A stretch of 64,000 bases of DNA from Aquimarina sp. BL5 (GCF_003443675.1 NZ_CP031963.1:4996501-5060500), one strand, 5' to 3'. Positions 44,356 through 55,809 are shown, numbered from the stretch's first letter. Numbers and translations: made by a program. Notes: generated by a model from the sequence alone, not told the origin.

Positions 44356-45075
44356 TTATTTCCCGTCCTGTAGGGCAAAAACCTTGCGTAATAAATCAGT
44401 GGTTCTAGAACTAAGTTTAGTCCTAATTTCTCCTTCTTCTACTGCGATCATAGTATATACTCCATTTAAAGCCTCACTAGTTACATAGTCAGTAAGATCT
44501 GGATTAACGTTGCTGGTAAAAGGAATAGCGTTGTATTTATTAATGATATTTGACCAAACACGATCAGCCCCTACCTTAGATAACGAGTTTTTAATAACTG
44601 GATTAAATTTAGAATAAAGAGCTGTCTTGGTAGTTCCTTGTAGATACTCTGTTGCTGCATTATTATTACCTAGTAAGATCTGTTTAGCGTCATTAAATGT
44701 TATTTGCTTTACTGCATTTACAAAAATGGGTGTAGCTTCTTTTACTGCATCTTCAGCTGCTCTATTAAGAACTTTAAGTCCTTCATCCGCTAGATTATCA
44801 AGCCCGATATCTCTTAATGACTTATCTACTTTACGTAATTCATCTGGTAATACAATTTTTACCAATTCATTTCTAAAAAAACCATCTTTTTGAGTAAGTT
44901 TTGTTACTTGTTTATCGATCCCTTTATCTAATGCTTGTCTAAGACCATTACCAATATCAATATTACTAAGTCCTATTGTCCCAGTCGTTTCCTGAGGAAG
45001 ACTCTCAATTACTTGTTGAAGTTCTGCGCAACTTGATAGTTGAAATATAACTAGTACTAAAAAAATTCTTTTCAT
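44356..45075 (-). CDS. DUF4197 lipoprotein
   Basis: The 239-residue protein has a lipoprotein signal (LVIFQLSSC, lipid Cys16). The DUF4197 pattern follows: GLRQALDKGIDKQVTKL, DGFFRNELVKIVLPDELRKV, LNRAAEDAVKEATPIFVNAVKQ and DYVTSEALNGVYTMIAVEEGEIR. It is all-helical and envelope-attached; its function is not known. It is transcribed alone, divergent from the tiny lipoprotein frame beside it. Confidence 0.92.
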   Translation of the reverse strand: MKRIFLVLVIFQLSSCAELQQVIESLPQETTGTIGLSNIDIGNGLRQALDKGIDKQVTKLTQKDGFFRNELVKIVLPDELRKVDKSLRDIGLDNLADEGLKVLNRAAEDAVKEATPIFVNAVKQITFNDAKQILLGNNNAATEYLQGTTKTALYSKFNPVIKNSLSKVGADRVWSNIINKYNAIPFTSNVNPDLTDYVTSEALNGVYTMIAVEEGEIRTKLSSRTTDLLRKVFALQDGK

Positions 45076-45111
45076 AATTTCTTATTAGATTTGAGATGAT
45101 AATGATTTAAT

Positions 45112-45186
45112 ATGAATTCAAAGTTAATTTTTTTCATACTATCTATCTTAATCATTTCCTGTAAAAATAGAGAAGATGTATTTTAA
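45112..45186 (+). CDS. Tiny lipoprotein-like frame, 24 residues
   Basis: MNSKLIFFILSILIISCKN is a complete lipoprotein signal with lipobox LIISC (Cys17), followed by only seven residues and a stop. It could be a real mini-lipoprotein such as a lysis or entericidin-like peptide, or the 5' remnant of a lost lipoprotein gene. No fitting continuation is seen in other frames downstream, where purU ends. Confidence 0.4.
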   Translation: MNSKLIFFILSILIISCKNREDVF

Positions 45187-46041
45187 TTATGAAAAAATAA
45201 CTGTTTTATTATTATAGACTAATACTTTTCTTTCTACATGATGCTTTATGGCTCTAGATAGTACTATTTTTTCCAGGTCACGGCCTTTCAGAATAAAATC
45301 ATGTACATTATGAATATGAGAAACACGTACAATTTCTTGTTCTATGATCGGTCCTTCATCAAGGTCAGAAGTAACATAATGACTGGTTGCACCAATTATT
45401 TTTACACCTCGCTCATATGCAGAATGATATGGTTTTGCACCTGGAAAAGCTGGCAAGAACGAATGATGGATGTTGATAATTTTATTAGGAAACTGATCCA
45501 CAAAATTTTCAGAAAGAATTTGCATATACCTTGCTAAAACGATGAAATCTATGTTATGTTCTTTCAATAATGCTATTTGTTCGGCTTCGGCACTTTCTTT
45601 ATTAGATTTATTGACAGGTATGTGCTTAAATGGAATATTAAAATTATCCGCAATCGATTTTAAATCCAGATGATTACTAATAATAATTGGAATTTTCACC
45701 TGAAGTTCTCCTGAAGCATGTCTACCTAGGATGTCGTATAAACAATGATCATACTTAGAAACAAAAAGCGCCATTCTTGCCTTTTTTTCAGCATTATACA
45801 TTTCCCAATGCATATTATAATTATCGGCAACGACTTTGTTAAAAGATTCTTTAAACAGTGCTAGTTTTTCTTCGTCTTGGTCAAACTCGCATTCTAACCT
45901 CATAAAAAATTCACCTAACTCTCTATCCACGTGCTGTTCGATATACACAGTGTTTCCTTTTTTAGCTAAAATAAAATTGGTCACCGTGGCTATGATTCCT
46001 TTTTTATCCAAACAGTTGATGAGTACCGTTGTTTTTTTCAT
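45187..46041 (-). CDS. purU: Formyltetrahydrofolate deformylase
   Basis: The 284-residue cytosolic enzyme hydrolyses 10-formyl-THF to formate and THF. The N-terminal ACT domain (about 1-80, VLINCLDKKGIIATVTNFI) is followed by a formyltransferase fold with the catalytic Asn-His in NKIINIHHSFLPAFPGAKPYHSAY-type sequence and the Asp in TSDLDEGPIIEQ. The length is standard. It stands alone. Confidence 0.95.
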   Translation of the reverse strand: MKKTTVLINCLDKKGIIATVTNFILAKKGNTVYIEQHVDRELGEFFMRLECEFDQDEEKLALFKESFNKVVADNYNMHWEMYNAEKKARMALFVSKYDHCLYDILGRHASGELQVKIPIIISNHLDLKSIADNFNIPFKHIPVNKSNKESAEAEQIALLKEHNIDFIVLARYMQILSENFVDQFPNKIINIHHSFLPAFPGAKPYHSAYERGVKIIGATSHYVTSDLDEGPIIEQEIVRVSHIHNVHDFILKGRDLEKIVLSRAIKHHVERKVLVYNNKTVIFS

Positions 46042-46195
46042 AGGTTAATCAGATTTTGGGTTCTACCTTCTGGATATAAACTTACTATATAAGAAGGTAA
46101 ATATTGTAATAATTTCTTACAAAGATGAAATGGATTGTTCGTTTTTAAATAATCTAAAGCGTAAGCTCGATTTTTCTAAATTATTTATAAAAAAT

Positions 46196-46225
46196 AAAGG
46201 CTGATTTTATTAATAATCAGCCTTT
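46196..46225 (-). terminator. Terminator after the metalloprotease
   Basis: AAAGGCTGATT (46196-46206) and AATCAGCCTTT (46215-46225) form an 11-base stem. On the minus strand it is followed by ATTTTTTATAA. Confidence 0.85.
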
Positions 46226-46248
46226 ACGAATTTAATACTTAATGGGAG

Positions 46249-48861
46249 TTATTTAATATCTTCGATCACATTGTTTATCAATGTTCTTAAATGATCCTTA
46301 TGCGCTTTAGATAATTTGTTTCCTGTGCCATTAGAAACCATAGATCTTATTCTTTTTAGATTATACAAAGCCATAGATTTAGAAGCATATGTATATTTTG
46401 GTCCTTTAGGGTTTGACTTAGCTACTATATTGATCAATCTATTTGTATATTCTAATTGAAGGTTTTGTCTAAAAACATTTACAGAACCTGCAGCATCAGC
46501 CTGAAAAATAGCATTGTTAAGATCAGACATAAACTCTGATAATTTGTACTTATTACCATATAACTCAGAATCTGTAATTCTTTGCAAAGTATTAGGGTGT
46601 AAAATATGATCAAGTACCCTTTTTTGGAATCCAAGCACAAGATCATGAATCTTAGGATCTTCTGGGCCTCCAAAGAAATTATATCCTCTTCGTTGCATTG
46701 CAATATAGTTGTATAGGTCATTAGGAGCTTTATATGCATCTGGAGAAAACACATACTTTTTTAAAGCATTCATAGCTCTTTTTTGATCTTCGTAGCTAAC
46801 AGGTGTGAAAGGTTTAGCATTCGCATCTTGTCCTACCATACTTCTGTCCACGTAAACTCCACCTATAAATCTAGAAATCACATTTCCTGCCTGAGCATAC
46901 TGATTTCTTAAGATATAATAGGCTTGTCTTAACTCCTGATAAGATTCTCCTTTTTTACTAAATTTCAGTTTGATTTCCCCCATCATATTATTTACTAATT
47001 CCATTCTATTGATAGAATATGTAATTTGGTCGTTAGACATATCACCAATCATTACTCTCGGGTCTATTGCCTTTCCAGGAGCACGCATATCATCTGCATC
47101 ATTACCAAAAATCAATTCTGGTTTATTAGATTGACTAGCGATTTTTTCTAGATCTTTTTTAGAGATTACAGGTGTATATCCATATTGTATAGCCCACTTA
47201 TCATAAGGTCCTACAGTTGTAGAGAAATAATGTCCTTGATTTAATTTATCATTTGTGACATTAATTGCAGTATAATCCATCACAGATCCTGTAAGGCATT
47301 TGTCTTTGATAAATTCGGGGTTGTTTAATTCTTCAGGAGAGAACAACTGACTTGCTTTCATATTGTGGTTTAGTCCTAATGTATGCCCCACTTCGTGCAT
47401 AATAAGCTCCTTCATAGCTTCCCTTTTCATGCCTTTCATTTCGTTGTCATTTGCTCCATAAGCGGTAAGAGCAGCTTGTCCGAATAAAGAATTTTCTTGC
47501 ATTACCTGACCATATGAACAGTATAAGTGTTTGTCTTTGATCACTGTTGGGTAATTATCCGCTTCTAATTGATCATTAGCAGTAAGATTAAACAATCTGT
47601 CATCTTTTACACGGTTGGTATGAAATACATACTCTAACATAATATCTGCACCCAAAATTTCGCCTGTTCTAGGGTTTACAAAACTTGGTCCGTATCCACC
47701 GAAGGGAGGTCTTGGCGAAGAAGTCCAACGTAAAACATTATATCTGATATCTCCAGCATCCCAAGTAGCATCATCTGGTTGTAGTTTTACAACCATTGCA
47801 TTTTTAAAACCAGCTTTTTCGAATGCTTTGTTCCATTCTAATACAGCTTCTTTAATGGTTTCTCTAAACTCTGTAGGAGTTGTGTTTTCCATCCACCATA
47901 CTATCGGTTGTACAGGTTCCGAAATTGCTTGACTTGGATCTTTCTTTACTAAATTCCATCGATGTACTAAATCTCGATAAGGAGTTGGACTTGTAGAAGT
48001 CATATCAGTCACTTGTGTAAAGAAGTAACCAATTCTTGGATCATCAAATCTTGGTTGATAATCATTTTCAGGCATTGCTATCAGACTATGTTCCACCTTA
48101 ATTGTAACATTTCTACCGTCAGTTACAGCTTCAGAACCTCCATTAAGGATATTGGATTTAGAATATACATAGTGACTATTAATATTCAGATTTTCTGGAT
48201 AATTTTTAATTGTCTTAATTTTAGTTTTCTCTTTACTAAGAGAACCTAACTTAAAAGCAAAAGGCGATTGTCCAGGAAAGTTAGGCGCTTTAATTTGCTC
48301 AAAAGTTTCTTTAAGAAAAAGATCATCTGATTTGATTAAATACAATCCTTTTTCTTCATCAAGTGCTTCGATTTTTAAACTTGCCATGATTCCTTCACTA
48401 ATATTGGCATTAGAGGCTTTAGATAATGCATTGTCTTTATCGAAGTAATAAGAAACGTTTTGAGTAATAAACTCAATTTTGTTGTAATGTTTTTCGATTT
48501 TAAAAACTTTATTATTCATATACGCTCCCCTAAACGCTCCTGCTTCTAATACTCCATCAGAAATCTGACTGAAATAAATAAATTCCTTTCCAATCTGGTC
48601 CTTTTTAATAACCATTTTGGTAGTGCCATCGATGGTGTCCCTGTACATAGCGAATAAACCTTCGATTTTTTCGCTTTTTTTAGTAAGATCTTCAATAGAT
48701 TTTTCTTTGGAATCTTTTTTAGGAGCATCCACTTGTTCTGTTTCTCCCTTTTTTGATTTTTTCTTTTTCTTACGTTGCGCTTCCATGTTTTGGATCCCTA
48801 CTCCCAAAACGAATACAAGCGATAAGAAAAACAACTTGTTTTTTGATGATGTAATTTTCAT
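46249..48861 (-). CDS. Secreted zinc metalloprotease with DUF5117/DUF5118-like regions
   Basis: The 870-residue protein has a signal peptide ending NMEAQ and a Lys/Glu-rich N-terminal linker (RKKKKKSKKGETEQ). A long N-terminal region of the DUF5118/DUF5117 type follows. The metzincin-like zinc motif HEVGHTLGLNHN starts at His488, with SVMDYTAINV after it as a Met-turn. The C-terminal 300 residues are helical. It belongs to the large Bacteroidota family of periplasmic or secreted zinc proteases of unknown substrate. No sorting domain is seen, so the periplasm is likely. Confidence 0.92.
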   Translation of the reverse strand: MKITSSKNKLFFLSLVFVLGVGIQNMEAQRKKKKKSKKGETEQVDAPKKDSKEKSIEDLTKKSEKIEGLFAMYRDTIDGTTKMVIKKDQIGKEFIYFSQISDGVLEAGAFRGAYMNNKVFKIEKHYNKIEFITQNVSYYFDKDNALSKASNANISEGIMASLKIEALDEEKGLYLIKSDDLFLKETFEQIKAPNFPGQSPFAFKLGSLSKEKTKIKTIKNYPENLNINSHYVYSKSNILNGGSEAVTDGRNVTIKVEHSLIAMPENDYQPRFDDPRIGYFFTQVTDMTSTSPTPYRDLVHRWNLVKKDPSQAISEPVQPIVWWMENTTPTEFRETIKEAVLEWNKAFEKAGFKNAMVVKLQPDDATWDAGDIRYNVLRWTSSPRPPFGGYGPSFVNPRTGEILGADIMLEYVFHTNRVKDDRLFNLTANDQLEADNYPTVIKDKHLYCSYGQVMQENSLFGQAALTAYGANDNEMKGMKREAMKELIMHEVGHTLGLNHNMKASQLFSPEELNNPEFIKDKCLTGSVMDYTAINVTNDKLNQGHYFSTTVGPYDKWAIQYGYTPVISKKDLEKIASQSNKPELIFGNDADDMRAPGKAIDPRVMIGDMSNDQITYSINRMELVNNMMGEIKLKFSKKGESYQELRQAYYILRNQYAQAGNVISRFIGGVYVDRSMVGQDANAKPFTPVSYEDQKRAMNALKKYVFSPDAYKAPNDLYNYIAMQRRGYNFFGGPEDPKIHDLVLGFQKRVLDHILHPNTLQRITDSELYGNKYKLSEFMSDLNNAIFQADAAGSVNVFRQNLQLEYTNRLINIVAKSNPKGPKYTYASKSMALYNLKRIRSMVSNGTGNKLSKAHKDHLRTLINNVIEDIK

Positions 48862-49134
48862 TTTTAAATGTTTTTGTTTTCAATAATTGCGGAAGATATC
48901 ATTTTCCATATATAGTATAAAAGTGTTTAACAATTGTGTTAACATATTATTAATAGTAATTCGTACAACGTAATTGTGTCTTGTTACAAGATTTAGAAAA
49001 GAATAAATGTTAAATTTGAACTATGAATAATGAAATATCTAATTAGGTTAAGTAAATTATATAATTCTAAAAAAATAATCGTTTTTGCTGCGTATTTCGT
49101 AAATTAGCAGCTCTAAAAACACCTTTTATTGTCA

Positions 49135-52100
49135 ATGGAACAAATAGCACCTTATAAGCCAAAAAATAAAGTTAGAATTGTGACTGCAGCATCATTATTT
49201 GATGGGCACGATGCAGCTATTAATATTATGCGTCGTATTATTCAATCTACAGGGGTAGAAGTAATACATTTAGGTCATGATAGAAGTGTAGAAGAAGTTG
49301 TTAATTGTGCCATTCAGGAAGATGCTAATGCTATTGCAATGACTTCGTATCAAGGAGGTCATAATGAATATTTTAAATATATGTATGATTTGCTTAAAGA
49401 AAAAGGAGCAACACATATTAAAATATTCGGTGGAGGAGGAGGAGTAATCCTACCAGAAGAGATTAAGGATTTAATGGATTACGGAATCACCCGTATCTAT
49501 TCTCCTGATGATGGAAGATCTTTGGGATTACAAGGAATGATTAATGATTTGGTTAAACAATCGGATTTTCCTATTGGAGACAATCTTAATGGAGAGGCGG
49601 ATCATTTAGCGGATAAAGAAATTGGAGCTATTGCTCGTGTTATTTCTGCTGCCGAGAATTTTCCTGATATTGCAAAAGACACGTTAGATCAAATTCACGA
49701 AAAAAATAAAACATCAAAAACACCAGTTTTAGGTATTACAGGTACTGGTGGAGCAGGAAAATCTTCTTTGGTAGATGAGTTGGTACGCCGATTTTTAATT
49801 GATTTTCCTAATAAAACCATAGGATTGATCTCCGTAGATCCATCCAAACGTAAAACAGGTGGAGCTTTGTTAGGAGATCGTATTCGTATGAATGCTATTA
49901 ATTCACCTAGAGTATATATGCGTTCGCTGGCTACCAGACAATCTAATTTAGCATTGTCTAAATATGTTGCAGAGGCTATTGAAGTTTTGAAGGCAGCAGA
50001 GTTTGATATTATTATACTAGAAACTTCAGGTATAGGGCAATCGGATACTGAGATCTTAGAACATAGTGATACTTCCTTATATGTAATGACTCCAGAATTT
50101 GGAGCGGCTACTCAGTTAGAGAAGATTGATATGCTTGATTTTGCAGATTTAGTAGCGATCAATAAATTTGATAAAAGGGGTTCTCTGGATGCTCTAAGAG
50201 ATGTGAAAAAGCAATATATGCGTAACCATCAGTTATGGGATATTCCGCAAGATGATTTACCCGTGTACGGAACCATAGCTTCGCAATTTAACGATCCAGG
50301 AATGAATACGCTTTATAAAGCGATCATGGATAAAGTGGTAGAGAGAACAGGAGCGGATCTAAAATCTGATTTCCATATCTCTAAAGAAATGTCTGAAAAG
50401 ATATTTGTAATTCCACCAAGTAGGACACGATACTTGTCTGAAATTTCAGAAAATAATAGAGCGTACGATAAAACTGCTGATGCGCAGGTAGAAGTAGCAC
50501 AAAAACTATATGGAATTTATAAAACCATTTGTAGCGTTGCGAATTTAGATTTTGTAGACTTATCTAAGCATGGTATTGAAGAAGATGGACTTAGGAAAGT
50601 TAAGAATGATGAGAATAAGGATTTTCTAAAGCTATTACTTGCTGAATTTGATCGAGTAAAATTAAATCTAGATCCTCATAATTGGGAAACAATAACGGGT
50701 TGGGCAGTAAAAGTACAGAAATATAAAGATCCCATTTATTCTTTTAAGGTTAGGGATAAAGAAATTAAAATAGAAACACATACTGAATCTTTATCGCATA
50801 GTCAGATTCCTAAAGTGGCATTACCAAAATATAAAGCTTGGGGGGATATCTTAAAATGGTGTTTACAAGAAAATGTTCCTGGTGAGTTCCCTTTTGCATC
50901 TGGGCTTTATCCTTTTAAACGAACAGGAGAAGATCCAACACGTATGTTCGCTGGAGAAGGCGGACCGGAAAGGACTAATAGACGTTTTCATTATGTGAGT
51001 TTAGGAATGCCTGCAAAACGTTTATCAACGGCCTTTGATTCAGTTACGCTTTATGGAAATGATCCTGATCATAGACCAGATATTTATGGTAAAATAGGGA
51101 ATGCTGGAGTTTCGATTTGTTGTTTGGATGATGCAAAGAAACTATATTCCGGTTTTGATCTAACGCACGCGATGACATCCGTGAGTATGACCATTAATGG
51201 TCCCGCTCCTATGTTATTAGGATTCTTTATGAATGCTGCCATTGATCAAAACTGCGAAAAGTATATAAAAGAAAATGATTTAGAAAAGGAAGTAGCTTCT
51301 AAAATAGAGAAAATATATAAAGAAAAAGGAGTTGCACGTCCGGCATATCAGGGAGAACTTCCTGAAGGTAATGACGGATTAGGATTAATGCTATTAGGTG
51401 TTACAGGGGATCAGGTATTGCCTGCAGACGTATATGCAGAAATCAAAAAAACAACATTAAATACGGTTCGTGGTACTGTACAGGCGGACATCCTTAAAGA
51501 AGATCAGGCTCAGAATACATGTATATTCTCTACCGAGTTTGCATTGCGATTGATGGGAGATGTACAGGAGTATTTTATCGAAAAACAAGTACGTAACTTT
51601 TATTCGGTTTCTATTTCTGGATATCATATTGCCGAAGCAGGTGCCAATCCGATCACTCAGTTAGCACTAACATTGGCTAACGGATTTACCTATGTAGAGT
51701 ATTATCTAAGTAGAGGAATGGATATTAATAAGTTTGGTCCAAACTTGTCCTTCTTTTTCTCTAATGGTATCGATCCTGAATATGCTGTTATTGGTAGAGT
51801 AGCGCGTAAAATTTGGGCGAAAGCCTTAAAGAATAAATATGGAGCAAATGCCAGAGCCCAGATGCTTAAATATCATATCCAAACCTCTGGTCGTTCTCTA
51901 CATGCTCAAGAAATTGACTTTAACGATATTCGTACGACACTTCAAGCTTTATATGCAATCTATGATAATTGTAATTCGTTGCACACGAATGCTTACGATG
52001 AGGCTATTACTACACCAACAGAAGAATCTGTGCGCAGGGCGATGGCTATACAGTTGATTATCAATAAAGAATTAGGATTAGCTAAAAACGAAAACCCAAT

Positions 52101-52569
52101 TCAAGGATCTTTTATTATTGAAGAATTAACTGATTTAGTTGAAGAAGCCGTATTAACGGAATTTGATAGAATTACAGAACGAGGCGGTGTGTTAGGAGCG
52201 ATGGAAACCATGTACCAACGTAGTAAAATACAAGAGGAAAGTTTGTATTACGAAACCTTAAAACACAACGGAGAGTTTCCGATCATCGGTGTAAATACAT
52301 TCTTAAGTTCTAAAGGTTCGCCAACGGTGACACCAGGAGAAGTAATACGAGCTACGGAAGAAGAAAAACAGTATCAAATTACGATGCTTAATGAATTACA
52401 GAAAGGAAATGCAAACGAAACTTCTGAGTTGTTAAGAGATTTACAAGAAAGAGCAATTACGAATCAAAATATTTTTGAAGCATTAATGGAAGTATGCAAA
52501 AAATGCTCTTTAGGTCAGATTACTTCTTCATTGTTCGAAGTTGGTGGGCAGTATCGTAGAAATATGTAA
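49135..52569 (+). CDS. icmF: Fused isobutyryl-CoA mutase
   Basis: The 1144-residue protein is a natural fusion. A B12-binding domain (about 1-130, [12 protein letters not shown], His25 as cobalt ligand) is followed by a MeaB-type GTPase (about 190-420, Walker [10 protein letters not shown]). The mutase large domain (about 540-1080) includes [25 protein letters not shown] and [18 protein letters not shown]. It interconverts isobutyryl- and butyryl-CoA with adenosylcobalamin. ATG 49135 is preferred to TTG 49129. It stands alone and ends at a strong terminator. Confidence 0.95.
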   Translation: MEQIAPYKPKNKVRIVTAASLFDGHDAAINIMRRIIQSTGVEVIHLGHDRSVEEVVNCAIQEDANAIAMTSYQGGHNEYFKYMYDLLKEKGATHIKIFGGGGGVILPEEIKDLMDYGITRIYSPDDGRSLGLQGMINDLVKQSDFPIGDNLNGEADHLADKEIGAIARVISAAENFPDIAKDTLDQIHEKNKTSKTPVLGITGTGGAGKSSLVDELVRRFLIDFPNKTIGLISVDPSKRKTGGALLGDRIRMNAINSPRVYMRSLATRQSNLALSKYVAEAIEVLKAAEFDIIILETSGIGQSDTEILEHSDTSLYVMTPEFGAATQLEKIDMLDFADLVAINKFDKRGSLDALRDVKKQYMRNHQLWDIPQDDLPVYGTIASQFNDPGMNTLYKAIMDKVVERTGADLKSDFHISKEMSEKIFVIPPSRTRYLSEISENNRAYDKTADAQVEVAQKLYGIYKTICSVANLDFVDLSKHGIEEDGLRKVKNDENKDFLKLLLAEFDRVKLNLDPHNWETITGWAVKVQKYKDPIYSFKVRDKEIKIETHTESLSHSQIPKVALPKYKAWGDILKWCLQENVPGEFPFASGLYPFKRTGEDPTRMFAGEGGPERTNRRFHYVSLGMPAKRLSTAFDSVTLYGNDPDHRPDIYGKIGNAGVSICCLDDAKKLYSGFDLTHAMTSVSMTINGPAPMLLGFFMNAAIDQNCEKYIKENDLEKEVASKIEKIYKEKGVARPAYQGELPEGNDGLGLMLLGVTGDQVLPADVYAEIKKTTLNTVRGTVQADILKEDQAQNTCIFSTEFALRLMGDVQEYFIEKQVRNFYSVSISGYHIAEAGANPITQLALTLANGFTYVEYYLSRGMDINKFGPNLSFFFSNGIDPEYAVIGRVARKIWAKALKNKYGANARAQMLKYHIQTSGRSLHAQEIDFNDIRTTLQALYAIYDNCNSLHTNAYDEAITTPTEESVRRAMAIQLIINKELGLAKNENPIQGSFIIEELTDLVEEAVLTEFDRITERGGVLGAMETMYQRSKIQEESLYYETLKHNGEFPIIGVNTFLSSKGSPTVTPGEVIRATEEEKQYQITMLNELQKGNANETSELLRDLQERAITNQNIFEALMEVCKKCSLGQITSSLFEVGGQYRRNM

Positions 52570-52610
52570 TTGAAGATTTTTTTTCAATTTTAATAATATC
52601 AAAAACTTAT

Positions 52611-52640
52611 AAAATCCCGCATCAAAGCGGGATTTTTCTT
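52611..52640 (+). terminator. Terminator after icmF
   Basis: AAAATCCCGC (52611-52620) and GCGGGATTTT (52627-52636) form a perfect 10-base stem with a T run. Confidence 0.9.
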
Positions 52641-52680
52641 TTAGGTTAGTTTTTCTATCTTTAGAGAAACACAACTCATC

Positions 52681-54009
52681 ATGAAAAAATTACTCATTAC
52701 ACTGCTTATTTGCGGTAGTACCTTTGCGCAACAAAACTCATTAAAAGCATTAGTTGGAGGAACATTAATTGACGGTTTTGGCGCTACTCCTATAAAAAAT
52801 AGTGTCGTTATTATAGAGAATGATAAAATAAAAGCTATAGGTACTATATCCACCTTAAAAGTACCTGAGAATGCAGAGGTGATTTCTACAGAAGGAATGT
52901 CTGTATTGCCGGGACTTTGGGATATGCACGTACATACGATGATTAATGGTCATGCAGATTATACTTATTGGGATAAAACATATCCACCTTTATTAGAAAA
53001 TGTTATTATGCCTTCTTCTGCAGAACAATTATTAATGGCAGGAGTTACTAGTGCCAGAGATCTTGGAGGTCCATTAAAAGAAAGTATTTCTGTTAGAGAT
53101 CGTATTAATAAAGGAGAACTTCCAGGAGCTACATTATATGTCTCAGGACCGTTTATTCAAAAGAAACCGTATCCTGGAACTGAAGCTTTTCGTTGGGGAA
53201 TTAATGGAGTAGAGGATGCGAAAAAGAAAATAAAGAAATTGGCGGATGCAGGTGTAGATTGCGTAAAACTAATTGATCAGGATCAAATGACTACTGCAGA
53301 ATTGAAAGCCGTAGTAGATACTGCGCATAAATATAATCTGAAGGTTGTTGCTCACGGACATCGTCCAGAAGAGATAAGAGCAGGACTTCAAGTTAATGTT
53401 GATTGTTTTGAACATACAGGTTTGTCATCTGCTCCTAGATATCCTGATGATGTAATGAAGGCTATAAAAGAACGAACAGCACAGATGAATCTTGGTCCTT
53501 TGTTCTGGTGTCCAACCGTAGAAGGCTTATATAATTATGAATATGTAAGAGATAATGGAGAGCATTTGGATAATGATTCGTGGCATCGAGGATTGCACGA
53601 TACGATAGTAGCAGATATAAAAAATAGCTTTATCCACAAAGACCGTTTACCTTATTTTCAGTTAACACCTTTGCGAAAACCTACATTAGAAACTAAAATC
53701 AAACAATTAATGGATGCCGGAGTTGTATTGATGATAGGTACGGATAGTGGTATTCCTATGAAATTTCATAGTCAATCCACTTGGAATGAATTAGATGTGT
53801 GGGTAAATGAATTTGGAATTGATCCTATGTATGCTATAAAAGCAGCTACCTATTGGCCATCTGTTTGGATGGGAGTTTCAGATAAGGTAGGTACTATAAC
53901 CGAAGGTAAATATGCTGATATTATTGCAGTAAAAGGAGATGTTATGAGGCATATCAATTTATTGCAAGATGTAGATGTAGTGATTAAGCACGGTAAAAGA
54001 TATAAATAA
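52681..54009 (+). CDS. Exported amidohydrolase
   Basis: The 442-residue protein has a signal peptide (MKKLLITLLICGSTFAQQ) and an amidohydrolase metal centre: MHVHT, Lys in CVKLIDQD, AHGH, EHTG and Asp in GTDSGIP. PGLWDMHVHT and GKYADIIAVKGD frame the domain as in imidazolonepropionase/prolidase-like enzymes. It probably hydrolyses an amide or cyclic amide in the periplasm; the substrate is not known. It is separate from the next gene by 84 bases. Confidence 0.9.
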   Translation: MKKLLITLLICGSTFAQQNSLKALVGGTLIDGFGATPIKNSVVIIENDKIKAIGTISTLKVPENAEVISTEGMSVLPGLWDMHVHTMINGHADYTYWDKTYPPLLENVIMPSSAEQLLMAGVTSARDLGGPLKESISVRDRINKGELPGATLYVSGPFIQKKPYPGTEAFRWGINGVEDAKKKIKKLADAGVDCVKLIDQDQMTTAELKAVVDTAHKYNLKVVAHGHRPEEIRAGLQVNVDCFEHTGLSSAPRYPDDVMKAIKERTAQMNLGPLFWCPTVEGLYNYEYVRDNGEHLDNDSWHRGLHDTIVADIKNSFIHKDRLPYFQLTPLRKPTLETKIKQLMDAGVVLMIGTDSGIPMKFHSQSTWNELDVWVNEFGIDPMYAIKAATYWPSVWMGVSDKVGTITEGKYADIIAVKGDVMRHINLLQDVDVVIKHGKRYK

Positions 54010-54093
54010 GGTCAGTGGTGAATACTTATGGGGGTTTATGGGATTAGGCAAGATTTTTGATAAATGCTATAGTATCAAAAAAAACAACATTTC

Positions 54094-55293
54094 ATGGATC
54101 TTAACAAAAATAATCTAATACTCTTTTTAGTTTTTCTAATCAGTACTTTTGGAATATCTCAGACAAAACAAATTATCATTGTTGATGAGCTTACAAATGA
54201 ACCTATAGAAGGAGTTCATTTATTATACGGTAATCTAGAAGAAGGAAGTTATACAAATGCTGATGGTGTAGCAAATATTATTCTTAGAGAAGAGGTATTG
54301 ACCATTTCTCACTTGAATTACCAAGATTTGACGATACCTCCAAAAGAAATAGAATTATTAAGTACGGTTGTCTTAAAACCAGATGATGTGCAGTTGGATG
54401 AAGTCGTTGTTAATTCATTTAACTTAAAAAAAGCATTGCAGTATGTATTGGATAACTATTATGACCTTTATGTGAACTACCCGACAGAAAAAGAATGTTC
54501 TTTTAAAGAAACGTTATTGGTAGATAATAAGATACATCGTTTAATTCTTTCTGACCTTAAAATTTGGACAAAAGATGCAGGTTTTAATAATAGAAAACTA
54601 GAAAAAAATATAAAGCTTAAGTTAGGAACCGTTAGCCAAAATAAGAATGTTCCTATGGCCTTTGATATTAATGATAAAGGAGAATCTAATCCAGAATCAA
54701 GCGGAAATATAATTACTAAAAGTTTATTGTTAAATACATATTTAGATGCCGCTATAGCTGGATTTTTGAAATATTCAGGAATGATAGAAGAAACGGTAGA
54801 AGTATCGTCACCAGATGTGATTATAGTTTCTTTTACAACAGATTGGAAAAATGTTAATGCAATAGCTAATCGAACAAAAGGTAAGTTTGTTTTCGATAAA
54901 AAAACGAAAGCAGTTATCGAATTTATAAAAGAGATTGAATTGCGTAATGATATAAAGAAAAAGACTTCAAGTTTTTCCAATAAAGAATATCAATATGAGA
55001 CCAAAAGTCAGGTTATTTCGTACAATTTCACAAAGAAAATTGATAAAAAATATAGTCTAAGTAAGTTAGGAATTGAAGCTAATGTAGTGCTATCATTAGA
55101 TGATAAAAACTATAACACAAATTTTAAAAACAATCTTTTCGTTCTTAAAGAAACTAAAAAGAGAAGATTTGGCAATAATGGTATAGTAGATTTAGAGCAA
55201 CCAATTTATAAAATGATACCGTCTAATGTGATTAATTCTAATGCTATTGTATTAACTGCAAAAGAGAAAGAATTTTTAGAGTCAGAAGATTAA
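54094..55293 (+). CDS. Secreted carboxypeptidase-regulatory-like domain protein
   Basis: The 399-residue protein has a signal peptide ending TFGISQ and a CarboxypepD_reg-like sandwich (about 24-90, ELTNEPIEGVHLLYGNLEEGSYTNADGVANI). The remainder of about 300 residues is beta-rich and basic and resembles outer-membrane-linked proteins of this class, with no enzyme motif. It probably sits in the periplasm or outer membrane. No receptor barrel is present. Confidence 0.75.
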   Translation: MDLNKNNLILFLVFLISTFGISQTKQIIIVDELTNEPIEGVHLLYGNLEEGSYTNADGVANIILREEVLTISHLNYQDLTIPPKEIELLSTVVLKPDDVQLDEVVVNSFNLKKALQYVLDNYYDLYVNYPTEKECSFKETLLVDNKIHRLILSDLKIWTKDAGFNNRKLEKNIKLKLGTVSQNKNVPMAFDINDKGESNPESSGNIITKSLLLNTYLDAAIAGFLKYSGMIEETVEVSSPDVIIVSFTTDWKNVNAIANRTKGKFVFDKKTKAVIEFIKEIELRNDIKKKTSSFSNKEYQYETKSQVISYNFTKKIDKKYSLSKLGIEANVVLSLDDKNYNTNFKNNLFVLKETKKRRFGNNGIVDLEQPIYKMIPSNVINSNAIVLTAKEKEFLESED

Positions 55294-55425
55294 TTCATAC
55301 ATCATCTAATTATTAAAAGCTATTTGGATCAAAATGAAGCCTTCAATTTGCAGATAATGGCTAGTTTTTCTATTTCAAATCTTGTAAAAGATATAAATGA
55401 TTTGTTCTTAGAGAAGTTTTTTTTT

Positions 55426-55809
55426 TCATAAAGACATCATCCAGTTATGCTGGAGTCTTTTGAACTTTTTTAGTTCTTTACGCAGTAGTCTAACAAAATC
55501 TTTACCATTACTTTCTGAACGCTCTAATCTTTCGCAATTTTTATAAAGTTTGTTTGTCAGACTTTCAAGAGAAATGGCATGTTTTAAGCGATCATCTTGA
55601 AAAGCCTGATTCTCTGCTTTAATAATTTCAGGCACTAAGGAATCAGAATCTTTTACAATATCTCCGGTAAAGTAAATAAATTGATTTTCGCTTCCGTTTT
55701 TTTCTAATGGAGCCAAATCATGAACAAGATATTTAGAAATACTCTTGGATAATATGAGTATTTCTAGAGCTTTTTTATAAAGTCTTATATTTTTAGGGCT
55801 CGATTCCAT
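55426..55809 (-). CDS. Hypothetical helical protein
   Basis: The 127-residue frame starts at ATG 55809 (MESSPKNIRLYKKALEIL). The longer open frame upstream is beta-like and lies over the promoter region of the divergent Lrp gene, so it is not used. The protein is all-helical, charged, and without signal peptide; it resembles short four-helix proteins of the bvhB-type in flavobacteria only in general character. I do not recognise the family. Confidence 0.55.
   Translation of the reverse strand: MESSPKNIRLYKKALEILILSKSISKYLVHDLAPLEKNGSENQFIYFTGDIVKDSDSLVPEIIKAENQAFQDDRLKHAISLESLTNKLYKNCERLERSESNGKDFVRLLRKELKKFKRLQHNWMMSL

Noticed and set aside
44627..44893. Plus-strand frame opposite the DUF4197 gene
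   Set aside because: It lies wholly antisense to a well-supported gene and has no family features.
54477..54980. 167-codon minus-strand frame
   Set aside because: It is a shadow of the plus-strand secreted protein 54094-55293, which has a signal peptide and a recognisable domain.
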